Source: Brevibacillus migulae | Lineage (GTDB): Bacteria; Bacillota; Bacilli; Brevibacillales; Brevibacillaceae | Reading direction: 5' to 3' | DNA: 42,405 bases | Assembly (NCBI RefSeq): GCF_004521915.1 | Contig: NZ_SDKD01000007.1 | Location: forward strand, 195,515 to 237,919 | Part shown: piece after piece, positions 18,245 to 26,319 of the stretch | How the letters are laid out: each line of letters opens with the position of its first letter | How positions within the stretch are numbered: the first letter of the stretch is position 1 | The notes under the pieces: model-generated | The model's database searches: none | Seen by the model: the letters and a program-made list of their open reading frames with translations, nothing else | What the model was told of the DNA's origin: nothing | Position numbers and translations under genes: made by a program

Positions 18245-18453
18245 GGAAGGGAAAAACGGGCGGCGCTGCGTTCTTGCCACCCCTACTGTGTGATTAGACT
18301 GTCCGGCTTTGCTCTCAAAAGCGAGACGTCGCCCAAAGGCCCAAGAGGCGCGGGATTATTCGAGGAAGCGTTGGGCGACAAGCGTGTCCCGCTTTTGAAA
18401 GCTCCGCCTAAGCAGGTGTGACAAAGACTCCGCGCGTCCCGTTTTTCCCTTCC
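18245..18453. repeat. Large imperfect palindrome 1
   Basis: Outer arms GGAAGGGAAAAACGGG (18245-18260) and its exact complement (18438-18453) are 16-bp perfect. Pairing continues imperfectly inward to a 13-nt pair (18311-18323 with 18390-18402, one mismatch, core TCAAAAGCG) and a 7-bp pair CGCCCAA/TTGGGCG (18330-18336 with 18371-18377). The ~209-bp element sits in a non-coding gap. Short open frames through it look like artefacts of the symmetry. It could be a foldback element, a structured RNA or a MITE remnant; no family was recognised. Confidence 0.8.
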
Positions 18454-18562
18454 TCGGAGAGGCCATGTATTTGATCGATCTTAAAAGATTACTCTATGTA
18501 CGTATCCCGAGAGTTACTTTCGTTCTTTTTCTTTTGTCAGTAGTAAAATGAATGCCGCGCTA

Positions 18563-18759
18563 GAGAGCATGTTTCCTTGCCAAGCGACTTGCGGAGCCCT
18601 GCCCAGCGGAGCAAGGAAGAGCGGGAAAAAGGAGCGCAACCTGCTCTTGCTGCGAAGCGGCTACCACTTTTGCGTCTCCCCCGCGCTTCCTTGTGGAGCG
18701 GACAGTCCTCCTTCACAGTGGGGCGGAGAATCCGAGCGCAGGCAAGGAAACATGCTCTC
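18563..18759. repeat. Large imperfect palindrome 2
   Basis: A perfect 19-bp inverted pair, GAGAGCATGTTTCCTTGCC (18563-18581) and its complement (18741-18759), encloses a second pair, CAAGGAAGAGCGGG (18612-18625) against 18680-18693 with one mismatch. A smaller CTTGC...GCAAG hairpin lies in the left half. The sequence differs from palindrome 1 but the nested-arm design and size (~197 bp) are alike. It lies between palindrome 1 and the sigG terminator. No known family recognised. Confidence 0.82.
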
Positions 18760-18782
18760 CCCACCACAGTCTCTTCTAGACG

Positions 18783-18811
18783 AAAAAAAGCTCCCGATAA
18801 TCTCGGAAGCT
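18783..18811 (-). terminator. Terminator of sigG
   Basis: On the minus strand AGCTTCCGA pairs perfectly (one T-G wobble) with TCGGGAGCT across a 5-nt loop and is followed by seven T. The stem starts inside the TAG stop region of sigG, so transcription should end right after the gene. Confidence 0.87.
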
Positions 18812-19589
18812 ATGATTGCACATGCTTTTGCATATGGGCGATGGCTGCTTTTTCAAGACGTGACACCTGAGCCTGGGATATGCCGATCTCCTCGGCAACC
18901 TCCATCTGGGTCTTCCCTTCATAAAAGCGCATGGATAAGATCATCTTTTCGCGCTCGCCCAGACGTTGCATTCCTTCCCTGAGCGCGATTTCCTCCACCC
19001 ATGTTGCATCCTTGTTCTTCTCGTCGCTGATTTGATCCATGACGTAAATCGGATCGCCGCCGTCCTGATAAATCGGTTCAAAGAGGGAAACGGGGTCCTG
19101 AATCGCATCCAGCGCAAACACGACGTCTTCCTTCGCGACATTCAGTTCGCTGGAGATCTCCACAATGGTGGGTTCCCGAGAGTGGATGTTGGTCAGCTGA
19201 TCACGCACCTGCAAGGCCTTATAGGCAATATCGCGCAATGACCGGGAGACACGAATCGGGTTGTTGTCACGCAAATACCGGCGGATTTCACCGATGATCA
19301 TGGGTACTGCATAGGTCGAAAATTTTACGTTTTGGCTGAGGTCAAAGTTGTCGATCGCTTTCATCAGACCGATACATCCAACCTGAAAAAGGTCGTCTAC
19401 AAATTCGCCCCGATTGTTAAAGCGCTGGATCACACTCAGTACAAGACGCAAATTTCCATTTACCAGCTTTTCTCTTGCCGCCAATTCACCTGCTTGCAGT
19501 CGCTCAAACAATTCTCTCATTTCTTTGTTGGTCAGTACCGGAAGCTTCGAGGTGTCTACTCCACAGATTTCAACCTTGTTGCGTGTCAT
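18810..19589 (-). CDS. sigG: RNA polymerase sporulation sigma factor SigG
   Basis: This 259-aa late forespore sigma factor begins TRNKVEICGVDTSKLPVL, the SigG-specific N-terminus. Region 2 (NGNLRLVLSVIQRFNNRGE, DDLFQVGCIGLMKAIDNFD) and the region 2.4 helix (FSTYAVPMIIGEIRRYLRD) are intact, and region 4 ends with the helix-turn-helix VAEEIGISQAQVSRLEKAA. The start is ATG 19589 with AGGAGGG; the upstream extension to 19631 is not family-like. It lies downstream of sigE after a ~218-bp leader that holds a sigma-F-like promoter and two hairpins, so it should be switched on in the forespore and then by itself. Confidence 0.96.
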   Translation of the reverse strand: MTRNKVEICGVDTSKLPVLTNKEMRELFERLQAGELAAREKLVNGNLRLVLSVIQRFNNRGEFVDDLFQVGCIGLMKAIDNFDLSQNVKFSTYAVPMIIGEIRRYLRDNNPIRVSRSLRDIAYKALQVRDQLTNIHSREPTIVEISSELNVAKEDVVFALDAIQDPVSLFEPIYQDGGDPIYVMDQISDEKNKDATWVEEIALREGMQRLGEREKMILSMRFYEGKTQMEVAEEIGISQAQVSRLEKAAIAHMQKHVQS

Positions 19590-19637
19590 GTCTTTCCCTC
19601 CTCTGGAGCAAAGCAACTTGGCGGTGGCCAAAGCTTG

Positions 19638-19677
19638 GAAAACTTGGCTACGTCAAGTCTTTGGCGGAGCCTTTTTT
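19638..19677. repeat. Dispersed hairpin repeat, copy in the sigG leader
   Basis: GGCTACGTCAA (19646-19656) pairs with TTGGCGGAGCC (19661-19671), followed on plus by six T. The surrounding GAAAACTTGGCTACG...TTTGGCGGAGC is nearly identical to a copy at 42268-42309 upstream of mraZ. On the minus (sigG) strand the stem keeps two mismatches and has no good T-run. A second small hairpin, TTGGC-GGTG-GCCAA, lies at 19618-19631. Confidence 0.75.
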
Positions 19678-19777
19678 CAAAAAGAAAAAAGTTCCCAACC
19701 ATTTTCTTGTCAGACCGATCTGCAGCGTGTGGCCAGACAAGCGGGCACTTACCAAGAAGTACCTTTTGGTTTAGGAA

Positions 19778-19806
19778 CAGTATCTCCCCCAGATGGGAAA
19801 TTATGC
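19778..19806 (-). promoter_or_regulatory. Candidate sigma-F/sigma-G promoter for sigG
   Basis: One base after the sigE stop codon the minus strand has GCATA (19806-19802), then a 14-nt spacer, then GGAGATACTG (19787-19778), which fits the sigma-F -10 pattern GGnRAnAnTw at nine of ten positions. In Bacillus subtilis sigG is transcribed by sigma-F and itself from this gap. The spacer is about one base shorter than usual, which recalls the weakened sigG promoter described there. Confidence 0.5.
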
Positions 19807-19807
19807 G

Positions 19808-20530
19808 TTACACCATTTTATTGAATTCTTTTCGCAACCGTTTTATTATTCGTTTTTCCAGGCGTGAGATATAGGATTGCGAGATGCCTAGGAGATCCGC
19901 TACATCCTTCTGCGTTTTTTCTTCTTCCCCCGCAAGCCCGAAGCGCAGCTCCATGATGATGCGCTCTCGTTCGCTCAGCTTATCCAGGGCTTTCTTCAGC
20001 AATTTTCGATCAACCTGGTCTTCAATATTTTTATAAATCGTATCGTTTTCAGTGCCAAGCACATCCGAAAGCAACAGCTCGTTTCCGTCCCAATCGATGT
20101 TCAACGGCTCATCAAAGGAGACTTCCGAGCGGATCTTATTGTTCCGGCGCAGATACATGAGGATCTCGTTTTCAATACAGCGCGAGGCATAGGTCGCGAG
20201 CTTGATGTTCTTCTCCGGATCAAACGTGTTGACTGCTTTGATCAAACCGATTGTCCCAATGCTGACCAGATCTTCAATGTTGATCCCCGTATTTTCAAAT
20301 TTTCGGGCAATATAAACCACCAGACGCAAATTGCGTTCAATCAGCATGCTGCGCACGGCAGCGTCACCTGACGGCAGGCGCGAGAGCAGGATTTCCTCTT
20401 CTTCCCGAGTGAGTGGGGGCGGTAATGCTTCACTGCCACCGATGTAGTGGATCTCTTCGGCTCGTGCACCGATGGAGAGCAAGAATCGGTACCAGAGTAA
20501 TTGGATGGAAAGGCGAAGTTTAATGAACAT
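19808..20530 (-). CDS. sigE: RNA polymerase sporulation sigma factor SigE precursor
   Basis: This 240-aa pro-sigma-E drives early mother-cell transcription. The N-terminus ([20 protein letters not shown]) is the hydrophobic/basic pro-sequence that tethers the precursor to the septum and is removed by SpoIIGA; the mature part begins near [17 protein letters not shown]. Region 2 ([52 protein letters not shown]) and the region 4 helix-turn-helix ([19 protein letters not shown]) are complete. GGAGGG precedes the ATG. Only one base separates it from the spoIIGA stop, so the two are translated together, as in Bacillus. Confidence 0.97.
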   Translation of the reverse strand: MFIKLRLSIQLLWYRFLLSIGARAEEIHYIGGSEALPPPLTREEEEILLSRLPSGDAAVRSMLIERNLRLVVYIARKFENTGINIEDLVSIGTIGLIKAVNTFDPEKNIKLATYASRCIENEILMYLRRNNKIRSEVSFDEPLNIDWDGNELLLSDVLGTENDTIYKNIEDQVDRKLLKKALDKLSERERIIMELRFGLAGEEEKTQKDVADLLGISQSYISRLEKRIIKRLRKEFNKMV

Positions 20531-20531
20531 G

Positions 20532-21491
20532 CTAACCCTCCTGTTCGATATATTTTACTGGATCTTCTGGATCAATCTGCATCAGTGCAGGATGCACAAT
20601 CGCTTGATATTTCCCATCAGCCGACAAGGCAAGCGGACTTAAGCCAATCAATACTTTTTCAGCTTGAAACCGCGAACCATTCGAAATGACTACGACTCCC
20701 TCAGGTTTACATGCAACCATAAAATCCATCCCCCGCGATACGCTTCGATACGGTATCAACCGTATGCGCCCCTGCCATTCAAGCGGGACGGCTTCAAGCA
20801 AGCTGTCTACCTTCTCGAGCTTGTTTTCCTCTGCCACCATATCTTTGATAGCAGGCGGCAGAAAATGCGCGAAAAGCCGTTGCTCTGCAATCATGACAGG
20901 TGTTCTTGTGATCGGTTCATGCAGCAGGTTGCCTGTATCCACCAAGCCGCGGCACAGGATATGCTCACCTGCAATGCGGATCGTGACTTCCACCAAAAAC
21001 TGTTCCAGTTTACGTGGTTCCTGGATAGCCTGATAGCTACGCTTCGTGAGAAAAAAGACGAGCAGAAAGCCAACGCCTAAAATTGCAAAGGTGGGACCGG
21101 TACCTGCGCCAAATCGATCGTTTTGCACTTGGAGAACACCGTTTACCACTTCGCTGCTTGGCGTGAGGAGGTAACTGAGTCCAAATACACCTCCCCCGAA
21201 AACAAAGGCAATGAAGTAAAAAATACACAAGTTGTAAAAAACGTTTTGCAAACGGTGATACCCAAACGCGATCAGCAGCATCACGAGCGACATCAACAGT
21301 TTTACCATCCAATGGTTGTACACAGCAAGAGTCGGCAGAAAGAAGAATATCAAATAGGCCGATCCAAAAAACGATGCAACGATGATCCTCCACCAGACCA
21401 CACGTTCTTTACGGAAGTATGCCGTAAACCAGAGCAGCAAGGTATCAATCGCCATATTCATGAGTAGAATAATATCGAGATAGATGACCAT
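20532..21491 (-). CDS. spoIIGA: SpoIIGA, sigma-E factor processing aspartic peptidase
   Basis: The 319-aa protein has five hydrophobic segments in its first ~150 residues and a C-terminal aspartic-protease-like domain. The catalytic Asp is about residue 185 in GLVDTGNLL, the retroviral-type DTG motif. It sits in the asymmetric septum and cleaves pro-sigma-E after activation by SpoIIR from the forespore. The ATG start has GGGAGG with a 9-nt gap. It heads the spoIIGA-sigE unit and is preceded by a candidate Spo0A-type promoter. The bpr gene found between ftsZ and spoIIGA in B. subtilis is absent here. Confidence 0.94.
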   Translation of the reverse strand: MVIYLDIILLMNMAIDTLLLWFTAYFRKERVVWWRIIVASFFGSAYLIFFFLPTLAVYNHWMVKLLMSLVMLLIAFGYHRLQNVFYNLCIFYFIAFVFGGGVFGLSYLLTPSSEVVNGVLQVQNDRFGAGTGPTFAILGVGFLLVFFLTKRSYQAIQEPRKLEQFLVEVTIRIAGEHILCRGLVDTGNLLHEPITRTPVMIAEQRLFAHFLPPAIKDMVAEENKLEKVDSLLEAVPLEWQGRIRLIPYRSVSRGMDFMVACKPEGVVVISNGSRFQAEKVLIGLSPLALSADGKYQAIVHPALMQIDPEDPVKYIEQEG

Positions 21492-21592
21492 ACCGCCCTT
21501 CCTCCCGCCCAGTAGTCAAAACTCGATTAGAAACCATCGGAGGAATCCTAGCTGTATAAGAGATGCGTACTCCTTTTCTCATCAGCAAGGAC

Positions 21593-21625
21593 AGTATATA
21601 TCAATGTGTATGTAAAGTCTGTCAG
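21593..21625 (-). promoter_or_regulatory. Candidate Spo0A-activated promoter of spoIIGA
   Basis: The minus strand has CTGACA (21625-21620), a 21-nt spacer and TATACT (21598-21593). The Bacillus spoIIG promoter is known for an over-long spacer of about 22 bp and for Spo0A~P activation. Possible 0A-box-like sequences lie upstream (TGTAGAA on plus at 21653-21659, six of seven to TGTCGAA, and a TGTCAAG on minus). Supported by position and spacing; not proven. Confidence 0.45.
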
Positions 21626-21679
21626 ATCTTGACAGGTTTTTTTCAGATTTTTTGTAGAAGAAAAAACAGTAGAAATCGA

Positions 21680-21705
21680 GACTGCGCCACTCTTTTGGCG
21701 GAGCC
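21680..21705. repeat. Dispersed hairpin repeat, degenerate copy upstream of spoIIGA
   Basis: GACTGCGCCA (21680-21689) faces TGGCGGAGCC (21696-21705) with eight of ten pairs. The right half TTTTGGCGGAGCC matches the copies near sigG and mraZ. It lies between the ftsZ terminator and the candidate spoIIGA promoter. Confidence 0.5.
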
Positions 21706-21734
21706 TTCGCAGCACTTATACGGGCTTTTATCAA

Positions 21735-21763
21735 CAAAAAAAGCCGGGAACGAGTCCCGGCTT
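21735..21763 (-). terminator. Terminator of ftsZ (end of the dcw transcript)
   Basis: On the minus strand AGCCGGGA and TCCCGGCT form a perfect 8-bp stem (21742-21749 with 21755-21762) around a 5-nt loop, followed by six to seven T. It lies 16 bp past the ftsZ stop codon. Confidence 0.9.
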
Positions 21764-21778
21764 TTGACGATCTTTTCG

Positions 21779-22927
21779 TTATTTTTTGTTTCTTCTACGG
21801 TTGCGCAAGAAGGCAGGAATGTCGAGATTGTCCAAATTGTTCATAGAGAAAAACGGCTTCTCTTCTTCCTCGTCGCGTGTCGCGCGTCCGGTTGGTGCTT
21901 GTTGCTGCGGCGATGTTGGACGTGCAGCATTGGTTGGTTGTGGACGACGAGCTGCTCCATTCGACTGACGTTGATGGTCATCAAAGCCTGTCGCAATCAC
22001 CGTTACCACAATCTCATTCTTCAGGTCCTCGTTAATCACAGCACCGAAGATCATGTTCACTTCAAGATCAGCTGCCGAAGAAACAATATCTGCAGCTTCG
22101 TTGACTTCATACAAGCTGAGGTTGGAACCACCCGTGATATTCATCAGCACACCACGTGCGCCCTCAATGGACGTCTCCAGAAGCGGACTGGAAATGGCAC
22201 GACGAGCAGCTTCTGCCGCACGGTTTTCGCCACTTCCTACCCCGATTCCCATCAAAGCAGAACCGCGTTCGGTCATAATGGTTTTTACGTCGGCAAAGTC
22301 AAGGTTGATCAACCCTGGGATCGCAATCAAATCGGAAATACCTTGAACACCTTGACGCAGAATATTGTCTGCTTCACGGAATGCTTCCAGCATCGGCGTG
22401 TTTTTGTCTACGATTTCGAGCAAACGATCGTTTGGAATCACGATCAGCGTGTCCACTTTCTCTTTCAGAGCGGCCAGACCCAATTCTCCTTGTGAGGAGC
22501 GTTTGCGACCTTCGAAAGAAAACGGACGAGTCACAACTCCCACTGTCAATGCGCCTAATTCCTTGGCAATTTCAGCGACAACCGGAGCTGCCCCTGTACC
22601 CGTACCACCGCCCATACCGGCCGTTACGAAAACCAGGTCAGCACCACGCAGTGCATTTTCAATCAATTCACGGCTTTCCTCGGCCGCTTTTTTCCCAATC
22701 TCAGGGTTAGCCCCTGCTCCAAGTCCGCGTGTCAGCTTTTCACCGATCTGCAGCTTGATTTCCGCATGGGAAAGAGCAAGTGCTTGTGCGTCCGTATTCA
22801 GCGTAATGAACTCAACGCCGCGAACACCTCCTGCGATCATTCGATTCACGGCATTGCTGCCGCCCCCACCGCAGCCAATTACCTTAATGCGCGCGAGTTG
22901 TTCAATATCTAGGTCAAATTCCAGCAT
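21779..22927 (-). CDS. ftsZ: Cell division protein FtsZ
   Basis: This 382-aa tubulin-like GTPase forms the Z ring. The GTP-binding signature GGGTGTG is at 106-112 ([15 protein letters not shown]). T3 and T7 loop regions are intact, with [13 protein letters not shown] for the T7 catalytic Asp. After residue ~316 comes a variable linker rich in Gln, Pro and Arg, then the conserved C-terminal peptide [14 protein letters not shown] (369-382), which binds FtsA, SepF and other partners. GGAGG lies 10 nt before the ATG. It follows ftsA and is last in the dcw cluster. Confidence 0.98.
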   Translation of the reverse strand: MLEFDLDIEQLARIKVIGCGGGGSNAVNRMIAGGVRGVEFITLNTDAQALALSHAEIKLQIGEKLTRGLGAGANPEIGKKAAEESRELIENALRGADLVFVTAGMGGGTGTGAAPVVAEIAKELGALTVGVVTRPFSFEGRKRSSQGELGLAALKEKVDTLIVIPNDRLLEIVDKNTPMLEAFREADNILRQGVQGISDLIAIPGLINLDFADVKTIMTERGSALMGIGVGSGENRAAEAARRAISSPLLETSIEGARGVLMNITGGSNLSLYEVNEAADIVSSAADLEVNMIFGAVINEDLKNEIVVTVIATGFDDHQRQSNGAARRPQPTNAARPTSPQQQAPTGRATRDEEEEKPFFSMNNLDNLDIPAFLRNRRRNKK

Positions 22928-23037
22928 ACTGCTTGTTCCTCCTCACAAGAGCTTCCGTCGGGCCTTGTTTATGTTGGCCGTTTCAATTTGGGTACTGTCT
23001 GTTCTCTACCCTCGATCCAAAAGGTCTAAGCAAGCTA

Positions 23038-24297
23038 TTAAATAAACTCGCTAAACCAGTTTTTAACTTTTTCCATGAGATTCCCTGATTCTTTTTGTGG
23101 TTTAGGGAACGCTTGACGCTGTCCTGATTTAAATGGACTGCCGGTCTTGCTTCCTCTGCGTTCCATGTGGTGCAGGGCGTACTGGATCAAACCCACACCA
23201 GTCGTATAAGAGGGATCTCGTACTCCGATATAATCCGGAATCGCGATCCGAACCGGTGCTGCCAGCTCCTCTTTCGCCAACTCCAGCATGCCGGGCATTG
23301 CGACCGTTCCGCCTGTCAGCACGTATCCGCCAGCGATCTCGGAATGGAAGCCGAGCTTGTACACCGCATCCTCGACCAGGTTGAAAATTTCCGCAGCCCT
23401 CGGTTCAATAATATTCGCAATATCTACCTGAGTAAACTGTTTTTCTACATCGCTTCCAATGCGTGTCACTTTAAATTTGACTTCTTCAGAAGCTTCGTCG
23501 ATCAACGCACAGCCATGTTTCACCTTGGCACGCTCTGCAGCATCTGTCTGCGTACGCAAGCCAAGAGCGATATCGTTGGTAATATGGTCGCCGCCGATAC
23601 CGATTACGGTCGTGGCTGCCAGATGTCCCTGTTCAAATACGCCGATTGTCGTAGAGCCTGCTCCGATATCAACCAGCACCGTGCCCATGTTTTTATCATC
23701 CTTGGACAACGCTACATAGCTGGCTGCCAGAGGTTGCAGAAAAATTCCTGCAACTCGCAGGTTTGTCTTTTGCGTACAGCGGACGATATTATGAACGACT
23801 GTTTTTGACCCGGTAACGATCGTTCCTTCCATTTCCAAACGGACGCCGATCATGCCGCGCGGGTCTTTGATGCCGCCTTGTCCATCCACAATATATTCCT
23901 TGGGGACAACCTCGATAATTTCCCGGTCAGGCGGAATCGCCACTACTTTCGCGGCCTGTATCACACGATTTATATCGTCTTCTCTAATTTCGCGGTCTTC
24001 ACTAGAAACAGCAACGACACCTTGCGTTTCATGCAATTCAATATGATTACCGGTTATACCGACGTATACCTCTTCAATTGATACACCTACCATACGCTCT
24101 GCATGGTCAACGGCTTCCCGGATAGCATTCACCGTTTGGTCGATATCGACAATGACGCCCTTTTTAATTCCCTCGGAATGAGCTTGTCCAACACCTATGA
24201 TATTGACCGTTCCATTATTGATTTCGCCTATCATGACGCGAACCTTGGAAGTTCCGATATCCAAGCTTACGATCAGCTCATTTTGATTGCTAACCAA
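23038..24297 (-). CDS. ftsA: Cell division protein FtsA
   Basis: The 419-aa actin-like protein tethers FtsZ to the membrane. Phosphate and adenosine motifs are visible: LIVSLDIGTSKVRVMIGE at the N-terminus, LVDIGAGSTTIGVF near 205-220 and GGYVLTGGTVAMPG near 325. The C-terminus is an amphipathic membrane-targeting helix (NLMEKVKNWFSEFI). The start is TTG 24297 with AAAGGAGGTG upstream; no ATG or GTG in frame fits the ribosome site better. A gap of ~190 bp to sbp holds the sbp terminator and a possible sporulation promoter. Confidence 0.96.
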   Translation of the reverse strand: MVSNQNELIVSLDIGTSKVRVMIGEINNGTVNIIGVGQAHSEGIKKGVIVDIDQTVNAIREAVDHAERMVGVSIEEVYVGITGNHIELHETQGVVAVSSEDREIREDDINRVIQAAKVVAIPPDREIIEVVPKEYIVDGQGGIKDPRGMIGVRLEMEGTIVTGSKTVVHNIVRCTQKTNLRVAGIFLQPLAASYVALSKDDKNMGTVLVDIGAGSTTIGVFEQGHLAATTVIGIGGDHITNDIALGLRTQTDAAERAKVKHGCALIDEASEEVKFKVTRIGSDVEKQFTQVDIANIIEPRAAEIFNLVEDAVYKLGFHSEIAGGYVLTGGTVAMPGMLELAKEELAAPVRIAIPDYIGVRDPSYTTGVGLIQYALHHMERRGSKTGSPFKSGQRQAFPKPQKESGNLMEKVKNWFSEFI

Positions 24298-24359
24298 AAC
24301 AGTGACACCTCCTTTGCTACGACATAATCATTCATCTGTAGAAGACACCTGCTTACTCT

Positions 24360-24383
24360 ATTCCACACAGGAAACCCATTCCC
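24360..24383 (-). promoter_or_regulatory. Possible sigma-H-like promoter upstream of ftsA
   Basis: Minus-strand AAGGGAATG (ending 24377) resembles the sigma-H -35 RnAGGAwWW at seven of nine positions, and GTGGAAT (24366-24360) matches -10 RnnGAAT fully, with a 10-nt spacer where 11-12 is usual. B. subtilis ftsA has a sigma-H promoter for sporulation. Weak evidence. Confidence 0.3.
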
Positions 24384-24437
24384 TTTTTTCTCGATCAGAA
24401 ATTATCGTTTTCATCTACTATATCACGTTTCACCCAT

Positions 24438-24480
24438 AAAAAAACAGAGGAAATAAGACCGTTTATACGTCTTCTTCCTC
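24438..24480 (-). terminator. Terminator after sbp
   Basis: On the minus strand GAGGAAGAAGAC (24480-24469) pairs with GTCTTATTTCCTC (24459-24447), with one small internal loop, and is followed by TGTTTTTTT. It separates the upstream dcw genes from ftsA-ftsZ, so the last two genes probably need their own promoter. Confidence 0.78.
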
Positions 24481-24485
24481 ATGAT

Positions 24486-24830
24486 TTAGCCTTGATTGAT
24501 CCATTTGGACAAGATAATGCGACGGATAACAGCTAAATTGTTAAACAGACGTACACCAAATGCCACGATCGCTGCCAGATAAAGATCGATGCCCAGAAAG
24601 GCACCCAGAAAAGCCAATCCCGCAGCAAACAAAATATTGAAAAAGAAGCCAGACATGAAAATACGAACATTGAACGTACGTTCCAAATAGGATCGGATGC
24701 CTCCAAAAATCGTATCCAATCCTGCCAAAAGGGCGATGGACAGATAGCTGCTGTATTCCTGAGGGACACGCCAATCCAGGAGCAAACCAACTGCGATTCC
24801 AAGTACGAGTCCAAGGACGGGTAGCCACAT
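24486..24830 (-). CDS. sbp: Small basic membrane protein Sbp (DUF1290)
   Basis: The 114-aa protein has three to four hydrophobic segments and the family pattern LLDWRVPQEYSSYLSIALLAGLDTIFGGIRSYLE, read here in parts: WRVPQEY (about 20-26), GLDTIFGG and FNNLAVIRR at the C-terminus. Its function is unknown, but it is regularly placed just before ftsA in Firmicutes. It starts 4 bp after the stop of the DUF881 gene, with AAGG close to the ATG. It is followed by a terminator. Confidence 0.9.
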   Translation of the reverse strand: MWLPVLGLVLGIAVGLLLDWRVPQEYSSYLSIALLAGLDTIFGGIRSYLERTFNVRIFMSGFFFNILFAAGLAFLGAFLGIDLYLAAIVAFGVRLFNNLAVIRRIILSKWINQG

Positions 24831-24834
24831 AGCC

Positions 24835-25578
24835 TTATGATTCTCCTTTTGTTTTTACCGGTTTCATGAAGCGGATCACACGTGCATCGGTATACGCCGG
24901 AATCAGCAGCTTGTCATGCTTTTCGATAATCAGCTGTTTTCCGGCCAGCTTCAGATTCTCCTCCGCACCTTCCAATTTCAGGCCTGAGATGAGCACATCC
25001 GGATCGCCCAACGCTTTGATCTCATACGGAGGCCGTATCGTTTTCGTATCAATTTGGATATCTTCACCCACATTGCGAATGGCGGTGGTGGCAATAATCC
25101 GGTGGCCGTTGATAGAGATCGCTTTCGCTCCGTTGGCAAATAAGATATTGGACAACCAGCGCAAGTCTTCGTCGATCACGGCATTGGGGATGTAGCTGTG
25201 CTCTTCCAAATCGCTCAGCGGCGGAGGTTCGGGAATCACGGCATCCTGAATGCGGACGACCGTCCCCTCTCCTTCAAGCCCAACCATACCGGCCATCCTT
25301 TTCGCGCGCGCCAATTCCTCTTTCATGACCGAAACGCTGTCTCCTTCATTCAGAGAGCTTTCGTACTGGTAAAATAACAAATTATACTTCGAGATATCAG
25401 CCAGGAGACCTTTATGCTTTTCCAGCTCCTTTTGCAGGCTGCTGCGAAGCTCGGCAATGCTGCGCGACTCGTTAGGCACTGGATTCATATTACTTTTTAA
25501 CTGGATCGCAAACATAATTCCTATGATAGCACTTATTAAGGATAGAATAAACGTAATTTTACGGTTTTTGGTAATCAT
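24835..25578 (-). CDS. DUF881 family membrane-anchored protein (YlxX-like)
   Basis: The 247-aa protein has one N-terminal membrane segment (about 8-26), an extracytoplasmic coiled region (about 38-95) and the DUF881 domain: GEGTVVRIQDA, LRWLSNILFANGAKAISINGHRI, PPYEIKALGDPDVL. The start is ATG 25578 with AAAGGATGGAG; the reading from 25620 is less likely. Function is unknown. It is a paralogue of the gene immediately upstream; the pair corresponds to ylxX and ylxW of Bacillus. Confidence 0.85.
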   Translation of the reverse strand: MITKNRKITFILSLISAIIGIMFAIQLKSNMNPVPNESRSIAELRSSLQKELEKHKGLLADISKYNLLFYQYESSLNEGDSVSVMKEELARAKRMAGMVGLEGEGTVVRIQDAVIPEPPPLSDLEEHSYIPNAVIDEDLRWLSNILFANGAKAISINGHRIIATTAIRNVGEDIQIDTKTIRPPYEIKALGDPDVLISGLKLEGAEENLKLAGKQLIIEKHDKLLIPAYTDARVIRFMKPVKTKGES

Positions 25579-25591
25579 CTTTCTCCATCCT

Positions 25592-26305
25592 TTACGATGC
25601 GGAAGAATCCATTTTTCCATCGCCTACATAAGCAGGGATCTCAACATGCTCTTTCTCTTGAATATCAATTTTCACATAATCCTGGAGCATATTCATGACA
25701 CCGCCTGGCAAATGCAGTCCGCCAACCATCGTCGCCGGATCTCCGATGGCGGTGATCACAAACGGGGCCGCCGACTTCACACCGTTGACGATAATCGTGG
25801 GTCCGACACAGCGAATTTCTGAATTGCTGACGAGCCGCTGCCCATTGATGCTGATCGCTTCCGCTCCAGCCGCACGCAGCTCATTCACCATAAGCCGGAC
25901 ATCTTGTTCGTGGACAATGTATTTCGTTACATCGGCGGAAGCAGCGGCTTGCTCGCTGTCTTGCATCGTCACGATAACGCCAGGGCCGCTAACCGGCACC
26001 ACACCGGCCATCATCCGCGCAGCCTCCAGTTCACTGAGGATCTCCGCCGCTTCCGACTGTCTTTGCGCAAGGGCTTCCTCCACCTGGCTGACTTTTCGCT
26101 GCAGCTCCAGCAGCTGCACTTCCAGCTGATGATTCTCTTTTTTCTCGGCCAGTATTCGTTCATTTAATTGTGTTTCCTGCTGAAATTGCTTCTCGTTTTG
26201 TCTTTCGGTATTTCTCGCTTTTGTCGACTCGATCGAAGCGGCGATCAGAAACCCTGTGCTTATCGTTACCAGTGTCAGGTATAAATAAAATTTACGATTA
26301 GCCAT
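25592..26305 (-). CDS. DUF881 family membrane-anchored protein (YlxW-like)
   Basis: The 237-aa protein has an N-terminal membrane helix (about 5-24), a long Glu/Gln-rich coiled coil (about 30-98) and a DUF881 domain with GPGVIVTMQDSE, LMVNELRAAGAEAISINGQRL and APFVITAIGDPATM. It is parallel in design to the following gene. AAGGAG lies 8 nt before the ATG. It sits 14 bp after divIB. The position next to divIB suggests a role at the division site, but none is proven. Confidence 0.85.
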   Translation of the reverse strand: MANRKFYLYLTLVTISTGFLIAASIESTKARNTERQNEKQFQQETQLNERILAEKKENHQLEVQLLELQRKVSQVEEALAQRQSEAAEILSELEAARMMAGVVPVSGPGVIVTMQDSEQAAASADVTKYIVHEQDVRLMVNELRAAGAEAISINGQRLVSNSEIRCVGPTIIVNGVKSAAPFVITAIGDPATMVGGLHLPGGVMNMLQDYVKIDIQEKEHVEIPAYVGDGKMDSSAS

Positions 26306-26319
26306 AAGTTAGACTCCTT

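Noticed and set aside
18197..18421. Short open frames across the two palindromes (for example 18197-18421, 18548-18982)
   Set aside because: They run through self-complementary sequence, have no credible ribosome site or protein family, and the palindromic structure explains the sequence better.
18245..18759. CRISPR array or insertion sequence in the sigG-ylmC gap
   Set aside because: There are no regular direct repeats with spacers and no transposase frame; the elements are single nested inverted repeats.
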